Assembly: GCA_017795085.1 (NCBI GenBank)
Contig: CP051246.1
Span: forward strand, 3,226,514 to 3,290,513
Direction of reading: 5' to 3'
Length of the DNA: 64,000 nt
Source: Salegentibacter sp.
GTDB lineage: Bacteria > Bacteroidota > Bacteroidia > Flavobacteriales > Flavobacteriaceae
The notes beneath the pieces are model-generated. The model saw nothing but the letters and a program-made list of their open reading frames with translations. It searched no databases and was not told the DNA's origin. The position numbers were made by a program, and so were the translations under genes. Shown one piece after another: positions 1 to 9,407 of the stretch; positions within the stretch are counted from its first letter, which is position 1; every line of letters begins with the position of its first letter.

Positions 1-897
1 GCAAGAGAAAGAGAGGAAGACGACCAATTGGCAAGCAAAATTTTCAACAATACAGATTTTGGATATTATAAAGTGACTATTGAACGTCCCAAGCGCTTGC
101 GATCTCAGTTTACTTTAGAGGCTATTGAAAGTTTACGCTACCACAGCCAATTGCAAGAGCCAATGGAGTATGCATATAAAACCTTTGCTAAAAAGGTTTA
201 TACAGAATTGCCCAGTATTAAAACAGAAATCTTAAACTGGTGTGAGGCTAATGATATCAGTTTAAGCTCTAAAAAGAAAGCTCAGCTTACCGCAAAGAAA
301 ACTTGGGAAGATGCTAAATTCTTGGTAGATACCGCCACCAAATTATATGAGGCTATTGGAGACGCAGTGTTTATGGACTTTAACCATTTTTCAAAACAGG
401 TCAATAAAGCACTCAAAAAATTGGAAATCAAACTAAGTAACGCTCAGAAAAAAGCCATTTTGGATGCGATGAGTGTTTACGATCCTGAAGCTGAAAAAGT
501 CATCAAAGCTACCAAAATCTTAAAAGGTGAAAAACTGAAAAGACTTTGTGCCCATTTGAATTGCACCGCAGAACAACTCTCGCATTTTGGCTATTTCCCG
601 AGCGGAAACATAGACACCTACACCATTTACGAGTGTGAAAGTGATCTACGGGATTATGAGAACGTTCCCTTAGACGAAACTATTTATGATTATTTTTTAC
701 GGGAAGTTTTACCTCACTTGGAGGAAGCTTGGATAGACTTGGATAAAACCAAAATTGGGTATGAAATTAGTTTCAACAAGTATTTCTATCAGCACAAACC
801 CTTACGCCCGCTTGATGAAATTGATAAAGACATACGTGAACTGGAAATAGAAAGTGAAGGTTTGATTATGGATATTTTAAACAGCGTGAACCTATGA
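1..897 (+). CDS. hsdM: Type I restriction-modification methyltransferase subunit HsdM, C-terminal part
   Basis: This is the 3' end of a gene that begins before the window: the frame is open from base 1, and the TTG at 28 is only an internal codon. The roughly 298 residues seen lack the SAM-binding and NPPF-type catalytic motifs, which would lie upstream. The tail (residues about 200-250) has the pattern VPLDETIYDYFLREVLPHL followed by EEAWID, typical of the HsdM C-terminus that contacts HsdS. In the family, HsdM2-HsdS methylates adenine in a split DNA target and protects host DNA from HsdR. The stop overlaps the hsdS start by 4 bp (ATGA), so the two are translationally coupled. Confidence 0.88.
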   Translation, partial: AREREEDDQLASKIFNNTDFGYYKVTIERPKRLRSQFTLEAIESLRYHSQLQEPMEYAYKTFAKKVYTELPSIKTEILNWCEANDISLSSKKKAQLTAKKTWEDAKFLVDTATKLYEAIGDAVFMDFNHFSKQVNKALKKLEIKLSNAQKKAILDAMSVYDPEAEKVIKATKILKGEKLKRLCAHLNCTAEQLSHFGYFPSGNIDTYTIYECESDLRDYENVPLDETIYDYFLREVLPHLEEAWIDLDKTKIGYEISFNKYFYQHKPLRPLDEIDKDIRELEIESEGLIMDILNSVNL

Positions 898-2168
898 AAA
901 CCTATCCGAGATATAAAGACAGTGGCGTAAATTGGCTGGACAAAATTCCTAAGGGCTGGGAAAGTTATAAGTTTAAATATTTATTTAAAGAGAAAAAAAA
1001 GGAAACAAATATTGGTTTGAATTGTGGGTCAATCAGTTTCGGCAAAATCATTTATAAAGATGATGACAAGATTCCTTTAGCGACAAAAAAATCTTATCAA
1101 GTTCTTAATAAGGGAGAATTTCTAATTAACCCATTGAATCTAAACTACGATTTAATTAGTCTTAGAATAGCTCTATCTGACAAAGATGTGGTTGTAAGTT
1201 CAGGTTATATAGTTATTAAAGAAATTGTAGATATTGATAAAGACTATTTTAAATTTTTATTGCACGTATTTGATGTTTCTTATATGAAGACCTTAGGTTC
1301 TGGTGTGCGACAAACATTAAGTTTTAATCAAATCTCCAATAGTGAACTTCCATTACCTCCAAAACCCGAACAACAAGGTATCGCTAATTTTTTAGACAAA
1401 ACCTACGGAAAACTGGACACGGTCGTAACGCAAAAAGAAAAAATGATTGCCTTACTGAAAGAACGCAAACAAGCATTGATACAGAAGGCAGTCAACCGCG
1501 GTTTAAATGAAAACGAGCCGATGAAAGATTCGGGAGTAGATTGGATTGGGAAGATTCCTGAAAATTGGAAGGTAAAACGATTAGGAATGTTCGGTTATTT
1601 CTCGAAAGGAGGCGGTTTTTCCAAGTCTGATTTAACTGAACAAGGCATTAAAGCTGTTCTTTACGGTGATATATATACTAAGTACAATTTTGAAGTAAAA
1701 TCTGCGGTGCGTACTATTGATATAAAAACAGCAAAAAGAGCAAGAATTCTTAAAAAGAATGAACTGCTTTTTACAGGATCAGGTGAAACTAAAGAAGATA
1801 TTGGAAAATGTGTGACTTTTCAATCGGATGAAATAACGGTAGCTGGTGGCGACGTAATTATATTTACCCCGATTTCAAATAATTCAAAGTATTTGAGCTA
1901 CGTAATGAATTCCGAATTGGTGAAAGCAGAAAAGGCAAAAACTGCTAAAGGGGAAATTATAATCCACACCTATGCATCTAAATTAAAAGATATTCATTTA
2001 CCAATCCCACCTAAAGAAGAACAAGAAAAAATTGTCAATTACATTGACGCGCAATCCCAAAAACTAGATCAAGCCGTTAAGCAACAAGAGCAGGCTATTA
2101 TAAAATTAAAAGAATATAAGGCAAGCTTGATAGATAGTTGTGTATTGGGAAAAATTAAAGTGAGTTGA
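894..2168 (+). CDS. hsdS: Type I restriction-modification specificity subunit HsdS
   Basis: This 424-residue protein has the usual two-fold layout of HsdS. Each half opens with a near-identical phrase (YKDSGVNWLDKIPKGWE at residue about 7, MKDSGVDWIGKIPENWK at about 205), followed by a target recognition domain. Each half then ends in a helical spacer (LLKERKQALIQKAVNRGL at about 185-202 and IIKLKEYKASLIDS near the C-terminus). The two recognition domains would each read one half of a bipartite DNA target, and the helices set the spacing between them and hold HsdM. The ATG at 894 lies inside the hsdM stop. The DUF262 gene follows after 17 bp. The target sequence cannot be predicted from the protein alone. 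Confidence 0.93.
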   Translation: MKTYPRYKDSGVNWLDKIPKGWESYKFKYLFKEKKKETNIGLNCGSISFGKIIYKDDDKIPLATKKSYQVLNKGEFLINPLNLNYDLISLRIALSDKDVVVSSGYIVIKEIVDIDKDYFKFLLHVFDVSYMKTLGSGVRQTLSFNQISNSELPLPPKPEQQGIANFLDKTYGKLDTVVTQKEKMIALLKERKQALIQKAVNRGLNENEPMKDSGVDWIGKIPENWKVKRLGMFGYFSKGGGFSKSDLTEQGIKAVLYGDIYTKYNFEVKSAVRTIDIKTAKRARILKKNELLFTGSGETKEDIGKCVTFQSDEITVAGGDVIIFTPISNNSKYLSYVMNSELVKAEKAKTAKGEIIIHTYASKLKDIHLPIPPKEEQEKIVNYIDAQSQKLDQAVKQQEQAIIKLKEYKASLIDSCVLGKIKVS

Positions 2169-2185
2169 ATAACTAATTTTAACTA

Positions 2186-3556
2186 ATGAATATGGAAATA
2201 AGCCTTAAAAATAATCAATCAATTATTCTGAATGCTGTAAAGAGTTCATCCAATGATTCTGGAGATATTCTATTAAAAGACGAAAATGGCAGAGATTGGA
2301 TAATCATTCAGGTAGAAAATAATGAAACCTCTATTAAATTTCAAGATGATGAAATTTCCGAGCAAGAAGAGGTTTTAAGAGAAAAAATAGATGCAATCTT
2401 CATTGACTTTATAGAATCGGAACAACAAGGAACAGAAAAAACTGATATTGATAATGAATCTGACATACAACCTTTTGATCCCGAAGACATTAAAGTTCAC
2501 GCCAAACAATTTAGCCTTCGCCTAATTTATGATATGATCAAAGATGAGGATATTGACTTATCACCAGACTTTCAAAGAAATGTTGTGTGGACTTCAAATC
2601 AGAAATCAAGACTAATTGAAAGTGTACTTCTAAGAATCCCTTTGCCAATGTTCTATTTTGCTGAAGAATCAGATGGACGAATCACTATTGTTGATGGATT
2701 GCAGCGACTTACAACAATTAAAGAGTTTATGGAAAATAAGTTTCCTTTAAAGGGTCTTGAATACTTAGATGAAACTTGTGGAGGTAAATATTATACAAAT
2801 GAAAATGGCAAAAAAGGATTAGATAAAAAATATTTCAGATGGTTTAATCAAACTCAATTTTCTGTCAATGTAATTGATCCTTCTTCTCCCTCAAAAGTAA
2901 AATATGACATATTTAGGAGAATTAATACTGGAGGAAAACCCTTGAATAACCAAGAAATCAGAAACTGTTTAGCAGGCAAAGGCTTAAGACAAACCCTCAG
3001 AGATATGTCGGATTTGAAAGAGTTTAAAACCGCTACTAATTATAGTATTCGATCTCGCAGAATGGATGATCAAGAGATTGCTTTGCGCTTTATTTTGTTT
3101 AGAGAGTTGTTTGATAAAAATGGAAATGTGGAGGTGTATTCTGGATATATGGAAGCTTCATTAAATGATTTAACTGAAAAGGTTCGAACTACCGAACTAA
3201 TCAATTTAAAACATCATACTGAAAATTTTAAAAAAGCAATGATTAATTCAGAGTATCTTTTTGGTAGTAGGTACGCATTTAGGAAGATCAGAACGAAAGA
3301 TTTAGAACCTGAAGCCCGAAAACAACTTATTAATAAAGCCTTATTTGTGTCCTGTTCTGTTTTATTATCATATGAAAATCCAAATATCATACAACAAAAA
3401 AATGAAGAAGGCGCTCTTTTACAACCTTTAGCGAAATTGATCGAGAATGATCAAAATTTGTTAGATTCTCTTTCATATGGGACAAATTCTAGAAACAACC
3501 TGATATATGTTTTTGAAAAGATTCAAGAACTAATCGACACGAATTTAAAAAAGTAA
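2186..3556 (+). CDS. DUF262 domain protein (ParB/GmrSD-like nuclease fold) embedded in the RM operon
   Basis: A 456-residue protein. An acidic N-terminal region of about 95 residues precedes a DUF262 domain, recognised by LSPDFQRNVVWTSNQKSRLIESVLLRIPLP read in overlapping blocks, then IVDGLQRLTTIKEF, the DGxQR motif of the family. Later helical segments include KYDIFRRINTGGKPLNNQEIRN, also typical of DUF262. DUF262 is related to ParB/Srx NTPase-nuclease domains and forms the N-terminal half of GmrSD type IV restriction enzymes. I see no C-terminal DUF1524 HNH motif, so this is not a complete GmrSD. It lies 2 bp before the ATPase gene, suggesting a two-protein unit. A role as an additional DNA-targeting module next to the type I system is inferred. 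Confidence 0.8.
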   Translation: MNMEISLKNNQSIILNAVKSSSNDSGDILLKDENGRDWIIIQVENNETSIKFQDDEISEQEEVLREKIDAIFIDFIESEQQGTEKTDIDNESDIQPFDPEDIKVHAKQFSLRLIYDMIKDEDIDLSPDFQRNVVWTSNQKSRLIESVLLRIPLPMFYFAEESDGRITIVDGLQRLTTIKEFMENKFPLKGLEYLDETCGGKYYTNENGKKGLDKKYFRWFNQTQFSVNVIDPSSPSKVKYDIFRRINTGGKPLNNQEIRNCLAGKGLRQTLRDMSDLKEFKTATNYSIRSRRMDDQEIALRFILFRELFDKNGNVEVYSGYMEASLNDLTEKVRTTELINLKHHTENFKKAMINSEYLFGSRYAFRKIRTKDLEPEARKQLINKALFVSCSVLLSYENPNIIQQKNEEGALLQPLAKLIENDQNLLDSLSYGTNSRNNLIYVFEKIQELIDTNLKK

Positions 3557-3558
3557 TT

Positions 3559-4710
3559 ATGACTAGCCTTGAAATCAAAAACTTTAAATGCTTTACCGAT
3601 ATCTCTATTCCAATTAACCGATTAACAGTTTTTGCTGGAGGTAACGCAAATGGTAAAAGCTCGGCTATTCAAGCATTATTGTTCTTGAGAAGAACAATCG
3701 AACATTGTGCTATTTGGACGGATGATTCGAATGATACGAATTATCACTTTAATAAGTCAAATGGTCTTTCTGTAGAATTGAATGGTTCGTATGGCCTTTC
3801 TTTGGGGACAAGTTCAGAAGTGATATCGTTCAATGCGAATGAGCAATGCATTCAACTAGGTATAAATATAAAACAATCAAAACTATTGGTTGAATATGAC
3901 GTTCCAGCTGAAGATGTATTATGGCTTAAACCCGATAATGTAAACAATAATCTTAAAAACGATTTTTATTTATTCAAGCAAGAGTTTTATTATCTAAACG
4001 CTGAACGAGTTGGACCACGAGTAAACAACGATATTAAATTTTATGACTTTCCCAATACCGGCTATAATGGATCTCTCTGTGCACAACTATTAGGAGATCC
4101 TTCCTTTGAATATGGTTTTAAAGTAGATGAGAAGAGGAAATTTGAAAATACCAATAACCTACGATTAGGAACACAAGTAAATAAATGGCTAAACTATATT
4201 TTACCAGGAAATGAAGTTGAAGGGGTTTTCAACACCAAATTAATGTCTTCTCAAATTAGGATGAAAAACTCGTTTAGTAATAATGAATCTGTTTTAGCTA
4301 CAAATATTGGATTTGGTTTAAGTTATGTATTACCTATTATCCTTACTGCACTTATCGCTAAACAAGATACACTATTTATTGTAGAAAACCCTGAAGCTCA
4401 TTTACACCCATCTGCCCAATCCCGAATAGGAAAGTTTTTAACCAAAATGGCTTCAACTGGAATTAATATAATAATTGAAACTCATAGCGATCACGTTTTA
4501 AATGGAATCCAAATTGCTGTCACAAAAAATGATTTACCTCCAGACCAAACTACAATTAATTATTTTTCTAATGATGGTAAAAATACTCAACCAAGTATAG
4601 AAAGTATTAAAATAAATAATAAAGGTGAATTATCGAAATGGCCTTCTGGCTTTTTTGATCAATCTCAAAAAGATTACGCCACTCTTCTAAAATTAAGGAA
4701 AAATGACTAG
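3559..4710 (+). CDS. AAA family ATPase, DUF3696/OLD-like, paired with the DUF262 protein
   Basis: The 383-residue protein starts like an SMC/RecF-type ATPase: EIKNFKCFTDISIPI, then a Walker A variant GGNANGKSS at residues 27-35. A Walker B region reads LFIVENPEAHLHPSAQ at about 270-285, with E in place of the usual D, followed by IIIETHSDHVLNGIQIAV, the D-loop and H-loop segment seen in AAA_15/AAA_21 and DUF3696 proteins. Such ATPases are common in antiphage modules, where they gate a nuclease partner. Its neighbours fit that: DUF262 directly upstream and a protein of unknown function overlapping its end by 8 bp. Family assignment is by motif, without a profile search. Confidence 0.82.
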   Translation: MTSLEIKNFKCFTDISIPINRLTVFAGGNANGKSSAIQALLFLRRTIEHCAIWTDDSNDTNYHFNKSNGLSVELNGSYGLSLGTSSEVISFNANEQCIQLGINIKQSKLLVEYDVPAEDVLWLKPDNVNNNLKNDFYLFKQEFYYLNAERVGPRVNNDIKFYDFPNTGYNGSLCAQLLGDPSFEYGFKVDEKRKFENTNNLRLGTQVNKWLNYILPGNEVEGVFNTKLMSSQIRMKNSFSNNESVLATNIGFGLSYVLPIILTALIAKQDTLFIVENPEAHLHPSAQSRIGKFLTKMASTGINIIIETHSDHVLNGIQIAVTKNDLPPDQTTINYFSNDGKNTQPSIESIKINNKGELSKWPSGFFDQSQKDYATLLKLRKND

Positions 4711-5476
4711 ATTATTTTTGCTAGAAGAGTCTATGCAAAACCTTAAATTCGATGAATTTCAAAAAGGGCTGGATGACTTAATACTAATTGATAAAGAGGA
4801 AAATGACATCTTCTATAAAAATAATAGTATTAATCAATTAGAGAATTACTCTGAATTATATCAAAACTATTCCCAAGAAAATCAATTTAGAGCAACATTT
4901 TTAGAACAAATTGAAAGATCTGATTCCAATCCAAAATCCCTAGATGAATTGAGTGAGATTTTTCCAAATACTGCAGTAGGCTTTTTAGGAATAAATTTTC
5001 CACAATTAGAGATTGATAAAAATCTTTGTGTTGAAAACGACGATAAGTTTAAAGAATTTAAAAAGTATCATCTTGTTTTATTAAATCACTCAAATATCTC
5101 ATTTCTTAAAGAAATTTGTTTCCCAAATATTATTTTTTGTGATAATTCAGAACAACAATTAAAATTATTTGGAAATGGGCAGTATTTTCAACAATGTGTA
5201 GAACAATTATCTATTCTCAATGAATATGTGCAAAATTGGAGCGAAGGTAATTTCAATTATCAAGATGTAAATAATTCTACCGCAATAACATTAAGCCCAG
5301 AGTCAGTTACAACGATGAATAAGTTTAGCCAAGATCGCATCTTTTCTTTACCTGATGGAGGAACCGACATATTTGAATTACATATTAAACTAGGAAATAT
5401 TCGTATTCATATTTTAGAAGACAATGCTTCCAAAAAAATTATGGTAGGATATATCGGAAAACATCTACCTATTTAA
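4703..5476 (+). CDS. Unrecognised 257-residue protein of the DUF262-ATPase module
   Basis: I do not recognise this protein. It has no signal peptide, membrane segment or cysteine cluster. The first two thirds are acidic and mixed helical. The last 50 residues are distinct: FSQDRIFSLPDGGTDIFELH, then a short beta-rich stretch with RIHILED and the ending GYIGKHLPI. The alternation of strands around RIHI and VGYIGKHL loosely recalls small toxin or nuclease folds of the RelE/ParE type, but that is only an impression. The gene overlaps the ATPase gene by 8 bp and ends 5 bp before hsdR, so it is expressed with both. It may be the effector or the specificity partner of the ATPase. Confidence 0.75.
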   Translation: MTRLFLLEESMQNLKFDEFQKGLDDLILIDKEENDIFYKNNSINQLENYSELYQNYSQENQFRATFLEQIERSDSNPKSLDELSEIFPNTAVGFLGINFPQLEIDKNLCVENDDKFKEFKKYHLVLLNHSNISFLKEICFPNIIFCDNSEQQLKLFGNGQYFQQCVEQLSILNEYVQNWSEGNFNYQDVNNSTAITLSPESVTTMNKFSQDRIFSLPDGGTDIFELHIKLGNIRIHILEDNASKKIMVGYIGKHLPI

Positions 5477-5481
5477 AAAGT

Positions 5482-8400
5482 ATGAAAACCAACACCAACG
5501 AACAAGCTTTAGAAGCTGCTATTCAAAAATGCTTAACCGGGGTTTCACTAGAAACACTCAAAGAAGAAGGCACTTCAGTTGCAGAAGCTAATGCAGTATA
5601 TAGAACAAGAAACGGATATTATAATGGAGAACGTTCTCATTTTGATTCAAAATATGCACTAGATACCGAGCGGTTTTGGGATTTTTTAGAAAGCACACAG
5701 GAGGAAGAACTCAATAAACTCAAACGCAGTAACGATTGGAAACTTAAAATCTTGCAACGTTTGGATCGCATTGCCAAAAAACAAGGGGTGCTGCACATAC
5801 TCAAAAAAGGTTTGGGAGTTGATGATGCACACTTTACTTTATTGTTTCCCTCACCCTTGGGAAGTAGCAGTGCACGAGTTGCTAAAGATTTTAACAGTAA
5901 CCAATTTAGCGTAACTCGCCAAGTGCCGTATTCAGAAAGTAATCCGCGCGAAGAAATTGATATGGTAATTTTTGTCAATGGTTTGCCTCTTATTACCCTT
6001 GAGCTCAAAAATCAATGGACAGGTCAAAATGCCCGATTACACGGTCAAAACCAATACCGTAAGCAGCGTGATCCCAAAGAAACCCTGCTCAATTTTGGAC
6101 GCTGTCTTGTACATATGACCGCTGATACCGATGAAGTCTTTATGACGACTAAACTCAACGGTACAGATACATTTTTCTTGCCTTTTAATAAAGGTTATGA
6201 AAATGGTAAAGGCAATCCGCCCAATCCATTTGGTCATAAAACAGCCTATTTGTGGGAAGAGGTATTTAAGCCAAAAAGCATAGCCAATATTATTCAGCAC
6301 TTTGTTCGCTTAGACGGAAAGTCTAAAGACCCTATAAATAAACGTACTTTATTTTTTCCTAGATACCATCAAATGCGTGTAGTACGGAAAATTATGGCAC
6401 ACGTGAGCGATAATGGAACCGGCTTCCGTTACCTAATACAGCATTCTGCCGGTTCGGGAAAATCAAATTCTATTACTTGGGCAGCTTACCAGTTGATAGA
6501 AACCTATCCAGAAAATGAACAGGCGGCTGGTAAAAAAGAAATAGACAAACCTATTTTTGATTCTGTTATTGTAGTAACCGATCGGCGTTTATTGGATCGG
6601 CAGATTCGTGAAAACATTCGCAGTTTTTCGGAAGTCAAAAATATTGTAGCCCCGGCTTATTCCAGTCGGGGTCTAAAGGAAAGTTTGGAGCAAGGCAAAA
6701 AGATCATTATTACTACGATTCAAAAATTCCCTTTTATCGTAGAAGGCATTTCTGATTTAAGTGATAAACGTTTTGCAGTGATTATTGATGAAGCACACAG
6801 TTCACAATCGGGCACCACGGCAGACAACCTTAACCGGGCTATTGGACAAGAGCCAACCCAAGAAGAAGCCGAAGATGTTCAAGATAAAATAGCGCAGTTG
6901 ATGCAATCCCGAAAGATGCAAACCAATGCTTCTTATTTAGCCTTTACAGCAACACCCAAAAACAGTACGTTAGAAAAGTTTGGAATGCCACAAGAAGATG
7001 GCAGTTTTGAGCCTTTCGATTTGTATGCGATGAAACAAGCCATAGAAGAAGGTTTTATTCTAGACGTACTGAACAATTACACCACATTTAAAAGCTATTA
7101 CCGTTTAACGAAGTCGGCAGAAGAAAATCCGATATTTGATACCAAAAAAGCCCAAAAGAAATTAAAAGCCTTTGTTGAAAAAGACCAGCAAACCATAGAT
7201 ACCAAAGCTGAAGTGATGCTGGATCATTTCACTAAGCACTTTGTGCAAAAGAAAAAATTAAAAGGAAAAGCCAAAGCGATGATTGTGACGCAGAGTATTG
7301 AGTCTGCAGTTCGATATTTTAAAGCTATTCAACGTTTGTTGGAAGAGCGTGGCAACCCATTTGGAGCCATCTGCGCTTTTTCAGGGGAAAAAGAAGTAGA
7401 CGGCATTTCCTTAACCGAAGAATCTCTCAACAACCTACCCGCTCATTTGGATACCGCCAAGTCATCTGATCCCGATTATATTCAGGACAAGATTGCACGT
7501 TATTTTGATATGGACGATTACCGTATTTTGGTAGTCGCCAATAAATACCTTACAGGATTTGACCAACCAAAACTCTGCGCTATGTATGTCGATAAAAAAC
7601 TGCAAGGCGTAATGGCTGTGCAAGCCTTATCTCGGTTAAACCGTTCAGCTCCAAAACTGGGAAAAAAGACCGAAGATATTTTTGTGTTGGACTTTTTCAA
7701 TGACAAAGAGGATATTAAAAAATCTTTTGACCCCTATTATGCAGTAACAACGTTAAGTAGTGCAACAGATGTAAATGTGTTGCACGATGCCAAAATGATT
7801 TTGGATGAAGAAGGTGTTTACGAATGGTCTGAAGTGGAACTGTTTAACGACTTATTCTTTTCAAATGCAGATACGGAAACCTTGGGAGCCGCTCTAAGCA
7901 AACCCCAAGCCCGTTTTGATGTGGAATTGCAGTTAGACCAGAAGCAAAAGGCAGATTATAAAATCAAGGCGCGGCAATTTGTTAAAATTTATGGGCAGGT
8001 GGCAGCACTCTTGGATTTCGATAATCCGGAATGGGAAATGCTATATTGGTTCCTAAAGTTTCTTATCCCTAAAATGATTGTCAAAGACCCCGATGAAGAC
8101 GACTTGGACAAATTATTGGATGCCGTTGACTTGGCGACGTATGGATTGGAACAGCGTGATAAAATAGGGGTGAAAATAGGTTTGGACGAAAGTGACTCTG
8201 AGCTCGATCCACAGAACCCGAGCATTCGTGGTGCTCACGGAGAAAATGAAGAAGATGAACTGGAAGCCATCATCAAAACTTTTAACGAACGTTATTTTCA
8301 CGGTTGGGATGCCACCCCGGAGGAACAACGCGTAAAAATGCTGAGTTTGCAAAAATTTGTGGAAGCCCATCCCGATTTTGAAGAAAAAGTAAAACAAAAC

Positions 8401-8577
8401 CCAGACGAGCAGAACAGCGATATCGCCTTACGCCGTATCATTCAAGAAGTCTTGTCCAGACAACGGAAAAATGAATTGGAACTGTACAAATTGCACACCC
8501 AAGATAGTGCCTTTCAACAAGCTTTTTTCGATACGCTGAAACGGATGGTTCAATTGGATGTGCCGACAAATAAATGA
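5482..8577 (+). CDS. hsdR: Type I restriction endonuclease/translocase subunit HsdR
   Basis: This 1031-residue protein is the motor and nuclease of the type I complex. Residues about 155-180 carry the PD-(D/E)xK nuclease signature (REEIDMVIFVNGLP then ITLELKNQW). A superfamily 2 helicase follows: Walker A SAGSGKSNSITW at about 320, DEAH box IIDEAHSSQSG at about 433, motif III LAFTATPK at about 490, then a second RecA-like domain with ILVVANKYLTGFDQP and QALSRLNRS. The length is normal for the family. It would translocate DNA after HsdMS binds an unmethylated site and cut when translocation stalls. It lies 5 bp after the 257-residue protein gene, and its stop overlaps the PP2C start by 4 bp. 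Confidence 0.95.
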   Translation: MKTNTNEQALEAAIQKCLTGVSLETLKEEGTSVAEANAVYRTRNGYYNGERSHFDSKYALDTERFWDFLESTQEEELNKLKRSNDWKLKILQRLDRIAKKQGVLHILKKGLGVDDAHFTLLFPSPLGSSSARVAKDFNSNQFSVTRQVPYSESNPREEIDMVIFVNGLPLITLELKNQWTGQNARLHGQNQYRKQRDPKETLLNFGRCLVHMTADTDEVFMTTKLNGTDTFFLPFNKGYENGKGNPPNPFGHKTAYLWEEVFKPKSIANIIQHFVRLDGKSKDPINKRTLFFPRYHQMRVVRKIMAHVSDNGTGFRYLIQHSAGSGKSNSITWAAYQLIETYPENEQAAGKKEIDKPIFDSVIVVTDRRLLDRQIRENIRSFSEVKNIVAPAYSSRGLKESLEQGKKIIITTIQKFPFIVEGISDLSDKRFAVIIDEAHSSQSGTTADNLNRAIGQEPTQEEAEDVQDKIAQLMQSRKMQTNASYLAFTATPKNSTLEKFGMPQEDGSFEPFDLYAMKQAIEEGFILDVLNNYTTFKSYYRLTKSAEENPIFDTKKAQKKLKAFVEKDQQTIDTKAEVMLDHFTKHFVQKKKLKGKAKAMIVTQSIESAVRYFKAIQRLLEERGNPFGAICAFSGEKEVDGISLTEESLNNLPAHLDTAKSSDPDYIQDKIARYFDMDDYRILVVANKYLTGFDQPKLCAMYVDKKLQGVMAVQALSRLNRSAPKLGKKTEDIFVLDFFNDKEDIKKSFDPYYAVTTLSSATDVNVLHDAKMILDEEGVYEWSEVELFNDLFFSNADTETLGAALSKPQARFDVELQLDQKQKADYKIKARQFVKIYGQVAALLDFDNPEWEMLYWFLKFLIPKMIVKDPDEDDLDKLLDAVDLATYGLEQRDKIGVKIGLDESDSELDPQNPSIRGAHGENEEDELEAIIKTFNERYFHGWDATPEEQRVKMLSLQKFVEAHPDFEEKVKQNPDEQNSDIALRRIIQEVLSRQRKNELELYKLHTQDSAFQQAFFDTLKRMVQLDVPTNK

Positions 8578-9281
8578 AATCTAAAGTAATATCACATATC
8601 GGAAAGCGAGAAACCAATCAAGACCGAATATTGGCTAAAAAAATCAATATTGATTCTTATATTTATTTAGTTGCAGACGGAATGGGGGGTTATGATAATG
8701 GCGATATCGCTGCGGAAATGGTTATTGACAGCTTGACTACTTTCCTATCCAATAGCGATCAATTTAACGTAAATGTCATCCATAAGGCCATAAACAAAGC
8801 AAACTTAGCTTTACGCCAATACCAAGAACAACATCAATCAAAACTTGGATCTACCCTTGGCGGAATACTAATCTCAGAAAAAAACGCTAAGACGTTTTGG
8901 GTGGGAGATGTGAAAATTCTTCATTATTCAAAAGGCAAGCTTTGCTTTGAAAGCAAATCACATAATCTGAGTAGTGAGCTCTCTGAAACTGAAAATTCAA
9001 ATGACAGCGTAAATTTTTCTAAATACAATCACATTGTTACCCGTTCCATTCAAGGTAATTTTCAGAAATCTGTGCCTTCCTATCACGAACTCACCTTGAA
9101 TAAAGGAGACAAATTGTTTATTTGTTCGGATGGTGTTCACAACATCATAGATCCAAACACGCTTCAATATTTACTCAATAAAGAGGAGTCAACCGGTGCT
9201 CTCATTTCAACTATTGACCAAAGACTTCAAAAAGAAGCGAGTGATAATGCTAGTTTGATTTTGATAGAAAGTTTTGATTAA
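8574..9281 (+). CDS. PP2C-family Ser/Thr protein phosphatase
   Basis: The 235 residues cover one PP2C (PPM) catalytic domain with little else. The metal-binding motifs are in order: RETNQDR near residue 15, YLVADGMGGYDNGD near 38, LGSTLGGILI in the middle, FICSDGVHNII at about 185, and SDNASLILI at the end. These residues hold the two metal ions in active PP2C enzymes, so activity is likely. PP2C enzymes remove phosphate from Ser/Thr and usually work against a Hanks-type kinase, but no kinase gene is visible here. The ATG overlaps the hsdR stop (ATGA), so it belongs to the RM operon. No membrane segment is present, so it should be cytoplasmic. Confidence 0.88.
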   Translation: MKSKVISHIGKRETNQDRILAKKINIDSYIYLVADGMGGYDNGDIAAEMVIDSLTTFLSNSDQFNVNVIHKAINKANLALRQYQEQHQSKLGSTLGGILISEKNAKTFWVGDVKILHYSKGKLCFESKSHNLSSELSETENSNDSVNFSKYNHIVTRSIQGNFQKSVPSYHELTLNKGDKLFICSDGVHNIIDPNTLQYLLNKEESTGALISTIDQRLQKEASDNASLILIESFD

Positions 9282-9284
9282 ATT

Positions 9285-9371
9285 ATGCGAGAATTTTGCA
9301 TTGTCGATGAAGGAGATATAAAAAAATCAAATTTTAAAAGATATGGTACAGAATTGCAACCTTATAAATGA
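9285..9371 (+). other. 28-codon open frame, possible gene remnant after the PP2C gene
   Basis: An ATG four bases after the phosphatase stop opens a 28-codon frame (starts MREFCIVDEGDIKKSNFKRY). The next frame over continues for a further 17 codons (from about 9352, ending GKPVND), as if a longer gene had been frameshifted or cut. The convergent mobilization gene ends 36 bp beyond. Because PP2C genes often travel with kinases or von Willebrand-type proteins, this could be the stump of a lost partner. It matches nothing I recognise. Confidence 0.2.
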
Positions 9372-9407
9372 GTTTGAATTTGGAAAACCTGTTAATGATT
9401 AAATTAA

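Noticed and set aside
2186..4710. Complete GmrSD type IV restriction system
   Set aside because: Only the DUF262 half is seen; no HNH/DUF1524 half was found in the protein or its neighbours.
5637..6008. Long reverse-strand frame inside hsdR (and similar ones at 7989-8397)
   Set aside because: Shadow of hsdR, with no motif and unnatural composition; hsdR itself is well supported.
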